64,000 nt of DNA. Source: an uncultured Clostridia bacterium (GTDB lineage Bacteria; Bacillota; Clostridia; Oscillospirales; Oscillospiraceae). The notes beneath the pieces were generated by a model. That model was not told the DNA's origin, ran no database searches, and saw only the letters and a list, made by a program, of their open reading frames with translations. Every line of letters begins with the position of its first letter. Position 1 is the first letter of the stretch. Below, piece by piece: positions 60,588-64,000 of this stretch. Both the position numbers and the translations under genes were made by a program. The stretch spans positions 62,001-126,000 of the forward strand of contig CAMNAO010000002.1 in assembly GCA_946531435.1 (NCBI GenBank). Reading direction: 5' to 3'.

Positions 60588-61175
60588 ATGATTTACGGCT
60601 ATGCGCGTTGCTCCACCAATGAGAGCAAACAGGATATCAACCGCCAGGTGCGCGAACTGAAAGCGGCAGGAGCGGAAAAGATATTCTTGGAATACGAACA
60701 CGGAGACAGCAAAATCAAGGAACAGCAGGGCTTGATGTTTGCCACGGCTCAGGAGGGCGACAGCATCATCACCTTGGAGGTTCCGCGTCTCGCCAGAAGC
60801 ACAAAGCAGTTGTGCGAAATCATTGACCTTGTGCGGGAGAAGCATTTGCGGCTTGTGATTATTGGTTCTATCACCCTGGATTGTAGGGACGGCAAGCCCG
60901 ACCCTATGAGTGAGGCTTTCTTACAGATGGCGGGCGTTTTCAGTCAGTTGGAATTGGCTATGATAAGGTCCCGCGTCCGTAGTGGTATGGCAAATGCCGC
61001 AGCAAAGGGAAAACGCATCGGCAGACCGCAGACTACCCTTGACGATATCCCCGCGAACTTCTTACGCCACTATCCTGCCTATAAAAGCGGGGCGTTCAAC
61101 CTTACGGAGCTGGCAAGGCTGTGCGGTATTAGCAGGACCACGGCTTATAAGTATATCGGGCTGTTGGAAGGATAA
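60588..61175 (+). CDS. Serine recombinase (resolvase/invertase family)
   Basis: 195-residue small serine recombinase. Catalytic Ser9 in GYARCSTNESKQ, the conserved EVPRLARS, and arginines in QLELAMIRSRVRSGM; then a C-terminal HTH (LTELARLCGISRTTAYKYIG). Acts by double-strand cut and rejoin; may resolve dimers or invert DNA within the element. Its 3' end is duplicated as the pseudogene at 52092-52288. A minus-strand gene overlaps its last ~115 bases. Confidence 0.9.
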   Translation: MIYGYARCSTNESKQDINRQVRELKAAGAEKIFLEYEHGDSKIKEQQGLMFATAQEGDSIITLEVPRLARSTKQLCEIIDLVREKHLRLVIIGSITLDCRDGKPDPMSEAFLQMAGVFSQLELAMIRSRVRSGMANAAAKGKRIGRPQTTLDDIPANFLRHYPAYKSGAFNLTELARLCGISRTTAYKYIGLLEG

Positions 61176-61484
61176 TTCAATGATTTCGTGGTCGTGGTCG
61201 CAGTCGTCGTGATAAGAAGCACTCTTGCCTGTTGCTTTTTGGCCCCATTGGAAGTTGTTATAGCAGTTCTTACACATTCCCGTTCTGGCGATACTCATAA
61301 AGTTTCCTCCAGAGTCTCCTGCTGGGAAAGAGCGCCCACAGGATTTACAGGTATTTGTGCGGGTACTACTGGAATTCCTACTGGAACTACTGGAACCTCC
61401 ACAGCCTCCACAAGAAACATAAAAGATAGCAAGTATGATTACAATAATAATAGCCCATGTTCTTGAACTTGACTTGTTTTCCAT
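61062..61484 (-). CDS. Membrane protein with CxxC pairs (hypothetical cargo)
   Basis: 140 residues: N-terminal membrane anchor (WAIIIVIILAIFYVSCGGCGG), Ser-rich linker, then two CxxC pairs (CKSCGRSFPAG ... CKNCYNNF) and a His/Asp-rich patch. The last ~38 residues are antisense to the recombinase 3' end and probably not ancestral; the natural stop may have been lost when cargo was joined there. Likely zinc-binding; function unknown. Confidence 0.6.
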   Translation of the reverse strand: MENKSSSRTWAIIIVIILAIFYVSCGGCGGSSSSSRNSSSTRTNTCKSCGRSFPAGDSGGNFMSIARTGMCKNCYNNFQWGQKATGKSASYHDDCDHDHEIIELSFQQPDILISRGPANTAQPCQLRKVERPAFIGRIVA

Positions 61485-61508
61485 TTCTCTTTCTCTCCCT
61501 GTGCTTTT

Positions 61509-62039
61509 TTATTGTTTCATCCATATTGAAATGATTGTCAAAGAATCACTCATTGTATATTTTATTCCACTCTTATCTGTCCAAGTATATGTGGTCCCTA
61601 AAAGATTACTATCAACCGTATGCTTGCCATATTGTGAATCAAATTGGTTAACTATTTTATCCACGAAATTCTCGGATTCCGATTCGCCTAATTCACTTTT
61701 GCTAATTGTCCATGAAACACCCAATATTTTATGACCCGTTTCGCTACTGTAATAGCAGCCGATATATAGGGTGCCTGACTTTCCATTAAAATCTATGTTT
61801 TCGTAAGTTAAATCGTATCCTACTGAATTAAGTTTCTCCACATCCTGGATATCTTGGATTGCTGTATAATAGTTATTAGCGCTACAATAAAAACTGTAAT
61901 TATCTCCATATTCTTTTATTACTTTCTCAATCGTTGGATTATCAGCGAAAAAAGCAAAAACATTGTTTGAATTAGATTTGCAGGCCACCAGAGATAGCAC
62001 AAAAAGTAGGACGAGCATAATTAACACAAGCTTCTTCAT
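61509..62039 (-). CDS. Lipoprotein (hypothetical cargo)
   Basis: 176 residues with lipobox SLVAC (Cys20) after a hydrophobic signal. The exterior part has TTYTWTDKSGIKYTMSDSLT near the end. AT-rich codons. The start is ATG 62039 within a minus-strand operon; overlaps the next upstream gene by 4 bp. It sits between the recombinase and integrase, the slot that also holds a lipoprotein in the decayed sibling element. Function unknown. Confidence 0.72.
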   Translation of the reverse strand: MKKLVLIMLVLLFVLSLVACKSNSNNVFAFFADNPTIEKVIKEYGDNYSFYCSANNYYTAIQDIQDVEKLNSVGYDLTYENIDFNGKSGTLYIGCYYSSETGHKILGVSWTISKSELGESESENFVDKIVNQFDSQYGKHTVDSNLLGTTYTWTDKSGIKYTMSDSLTIISIWMKQ

Positions 62040-62254
62040 TTTGTCTTGCGTGCCCCCTCTATTCTTTTTTCCCGTTCCCGTTGGCACAGCTTACACACGC
62101 CAACAGCACGCCCATCATAGGCAAGAGCTTCATCTTCGCTATTGAACGGTATGAAGCCAGTATAAGGACTCTTTGCGTGTTGGCAGTACCCTTTAATGTG
62201 TAGTCTGTGCGTTGTTTTGTTGTATAAGAATACTTCTTTTCCCATCTTCCTCAT
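62036..62254 (-). CDS. Small Cys/His-rich protein resembling Ada-type zinc domain
   Basis: 72 residues. Pattern LYNKTTHRLHIKGYC, then AVGVCKLCQRE, recalls the Ada-like metal-binding module (strand, C, about 30 residues, CxxC). Zinc binding is inference. An ATG at 62254 is used (agagaggttt upstream); a second in-frame ATG three codons later is possible. It is first in the cargo operon with the lipoprotein. Confidence 0.6.
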   Translation of the reverse strand: MRKMGKEVFLYNKTTHRLHIKGYCQHAKSPYTGFIPFNSEDEALAYDGRAVGVCKLCQREREKRIEGARKTK

Positions 62255-62307
62255 AAACCTCTCTTTCTATCTATTTTCCTTTCGCCACGCCCTTTTCTGG
62301 GAAATAA

Positions 62308-62335
62308 AAAAGTGCGCAGCCTCAAATGAGACTAC
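62308..62335. other. Hairpin upstream of cargo operon
   Basis: GTGCGCAGCCTC pairs (with G-T) to GAGACTACGCAC, flanked by aaaaaa. Confidence 0.45.
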
Positions 62336-62363
62336 GCACCGAAAAACGCAGAGCCTCATTTGT

Positions 62364-62471
62364 TGCTACACAAATCCACGATACCTATGAAAGGATGGGA
62401 AAAGAGGATGCGTTTTTGCCAAAGAGCAAAACCCACCCAATATAGGTATCCACTATTAGATTTGTGTAGCA
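62364..62471. repeat. Long interrupted inverted repeat
   Basis: TGCTACACAAATC ... GATACCTAT pairs with ATAGGTATC ... GATTTGTGTAGCA across 53 bp. No gene inside. It may be a structured RNA, a tiny inserted element or a recombination site. Confidence 0.6.
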
Positions 62472-62537
62472 TTGTTATCTTACCATACCAGTCAAGAAAA
62501 AACAATAGAAAACTGTCATTCCCGTCTATCTCCTGGG

Positions 62538-62665
62538 ATAAACGAACAGGGAACACCTGAAAAAGATGCTCCCTGTTCTTCCGTTTTCGTACAAAGATGC
62601 TGAAAGATGTTAGAAGATGTAAGTAAGACGATAGAAGATGATAGTAAGATGTTCAAAGATGTGCC
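62538..62665. repeat. Terminator hairpin and phased AAGATG repeats
   Basis: Hairpin acaggga...tccctgt (62549-62577) followed by seven AAGATG/AAGACG words at 10-11 bp spacing that run into the integrase 3' end. Same block as 53892-53993. Candidate arm-type sites for the integrase. Confidence 0.7.
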
Positions 62666-63555
62666 AAAACACCCGCTTTCCGCGTAGCAGAAAGCACTTG
62701 CGCGTCCTGTATTGCCTCCAAATACCGTTGGGTGATGCTTACGTTGCTGTGTCCCAACACGCGGCTAAGGCTGTAAAGATCCAAGCCGTTTTTTAGTTCT
62801 TGGTGGGCAAAGGTGTGGCGGCAAGTATGCGGCGAAATTCGCACCATTGGATTGATGCCCACCGCATTAGCAGCCTCCTTCATAAACTTACATACTGCCT
62901 CTCTCGTCAGTCTTTTACCGTTCTTACTCAAAAAGTAATAATCCTCCGCCTCCCGAACGGTGAAATAGTCCTCTCGGACAGCATCGTATTTTATCATCCA
63001 TTTGCTGACCATTGGATTGAGGGGCACGGTGCGCTCCTTGTCTCCCTTGCCGTAGATGATGAAATACCCCTCCCGTATCTGTCCCGTTGTTAAGTTCAGC
63101 AGTTCGCTGATCCTTATGCCCGTATCAAACAGTATCATAAGGATGAGACGATTACGGACGCTCAAATAATCGTTCTTGTCGTAGTACCGAATCAATGCCG
63201 TGATTTCTTCGGAGCCGAAGGTGTGTATCAGCACTTTCGGCTCTTTTACATTCTTGATACGCATTGTGATAATTTCATCGGTATAGCCCTCTTGAAACGC
63301 ATAGGAGCACAGGCATTTGATGGGCTTTATCAGGTCATTGATATAGGAGGGTTTGTTCTTCTTCTTTTGGAGAGACAGAATGTATTGCTTGATGTGGATG
63401 GGACGCAGTTCTTCCAAGGTATAGATGCCGTATTGCCGCTCCAAATATCGTAGAAAATACCCAATCTGTTTTGTATAGTTGCTTATGCTCTTTGCGGCAA
63501 GACCCCGCACCTGACAGTCCAAAATATACTCTTTCGCTAACACTTGAAGCCGCAT
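62653..63555 (-). CDS. Tyrosine recombinase/integrase
   Basis: 300-residue integrase of the element. SAM-like N-terminal DNA-binding domain (about 5-90), then the catalytic domain with Arg148 (FDTGIRISELL), Lys170/173 (YGKGDKERTV), His243-x-x-Arg246 (SPHTCRHTF), His269 (LGHSN) and Tyr278 (QRYLEA): all present. The start is ATG 63555 after agagg; a terminator-like hairpin ends immediately before it. It faces away from the gapA-proximal att site 175 bp upstream. Expected to integrate at the gapA 3' end. Confidence 0.93.
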   Translation of the reverse strand: MRLQVLAKEYILDCQVRGLAAKSISNYTKQIGYFLRYLERQYGIYTLEELRPIHIKQYILSLQKKKNKPSYINDLIKPIKCLCSYAFQEGYTDEIITMRIKNVKEPKVLIHTFGSEEITALIRYYDKNDYLSVRNRLILMILFDTGIRISELLNLTTGQIREGYFIIYGKGDKERTVPLNPMVSKWMIKYDAVREDYFTVREAEDYYFLSKNGKRLTREAVCKFMKEAANAVGINPMVRISPHTCRHTFAHQELKNGLDLYSLSRVLGHSNVSITQRYLEAIQDAQVLSATRKAGVLAHL

Positions 63556-63600
63556 AAAAAATACCTCTTTCCGCCCCAATAGCAGGGAGGAAAGAGGTAT
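63556..63600 (-). terminator. Terminator-like hairpin abutting the integrase start codon
   Basis: On the minus strand ATACCTCTTTCC pairs with GGAAAGAGGTAT (12-bp perfect stem, 16-nt loop), followed by tttttt and then ATG. The 3' arm contains the agagg ribosome site, so the hairpin could stop transcription or hide the site. Confidence 0.75.
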
Positions 63601-63729
63601 GATAAACTTTTCGCTATTCTTGATGGTTGTCATACCAAATGAGGGTTTCAATACCAAACCACCATTTTTGTGAATTCAGTACGAGCCTCAAAAAGTTCCG
63701 AAAACCGTCAAATATTCACGAAATCCGCG

Positions 63730-64000
<271 letters not shown>

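Noticed and set aside
52572..62254. Known toxin-antitoxin or defence system in the accessory region
   Set aside because: Small proteins and regulators are present, but none shows a toxin fold or defence motif that I can name.

Overview
The window looks like chromosome of a GC-rich clostridial Firmicute, most likely an Oscillospiraceae-type gut anaerobe. The signs are strong AGGAGG-type ribosome binding sites with GTG and TTG starts, PyrK/PyrD-1B, ECF-type ThiT, the rpmH-rnpA-yidD-yidC-jag cluster, RicT/YaaT next to holB, a DUF6472-like protein, and no outer-membrane genes. Species cannot be named from sequence alone.

Layout. 1-6.6 kb: pyrimidine operon (carB end, pyrK, pyrD, pyrF, pyrE, pyrB, pyrI). 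7.0-11.5 kb: a histidine phosphatase, then a ferrous-iron operon (two feoA, feoB, a Cys-rich FeoB partner) behind a consensus promoter and two DtxR-like operators, then a metal-binding HMA protein. 11.5-25.6 kb: lipid and housekeeping genes (acyltransferase, two PAP2 proteins, ferredoxin-like aldo/keto reductase, yaaT-holB-DUF1846, AGE epimerase, PIG-L deacetylase, MATE pump, RlmA-like methylase, GreA, radical SAM). 25.8-36 kb: SUV3-like helicase, class A PBP, glycyl-tRNA synthetase, HAD hydrolase, TetR regulator. 36-38 kb: two COG0523/CobW-type GTPases that look like metal chaperones. 38.2-41.8 kb: three zinc-ribbon membrane proteins. 41.9-45.7 kb: TPP riboswitch with thiT, then rpmH-rnpA-yidD-yidC-jag. 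45.9-51.9 kb: MFS transporter, lactonase, acyltransferase, nitroreductase, Gfo/Idh/MocA oxidoreductase.

52.1-64 kb is accessory DNA, visibly more AT-rich. An integrative element of about 8.6 kb sits in the 3' end of gapA. A 75-bp copy of the gapA end lies at both borders (55138-55212 and 63730-63804, 73 of 75 bases identical), and the native gapA terminator is stranded next to the distal copy. The element carries a tyrosine integrase behind a terminator-like hairpin that runs into its start codon, a serine recombinase, a WYL regulator, a divergent XRE switch with three operators, two tandem paralogues of unknown function with highly biased codons, an HTH protein bracketed by related palindromes, and an HNH gene broken by an amber codon. 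A decayed sibling element (resolvase tail to integrase tail, 52.1-54.05 kb) lies next to it.

Between the two elements is a REP-associated tyrosine transposase (RAYT) gene with an array of seven REP palindromes directly upstream. Related GTAG-headed REP palindromes are scattered through the window as inverted pairs, and two are embedded in frame inside the RAYT gene itself. Comparing three copies of a 296-bp composite repeat shows that the 91-92 bp between the inverted REPs is flipped in one copy. The gapA island and the RAYT/REP system are the most novel parts of the window. No tRNA, rRNA or CRISPR array was recognised.
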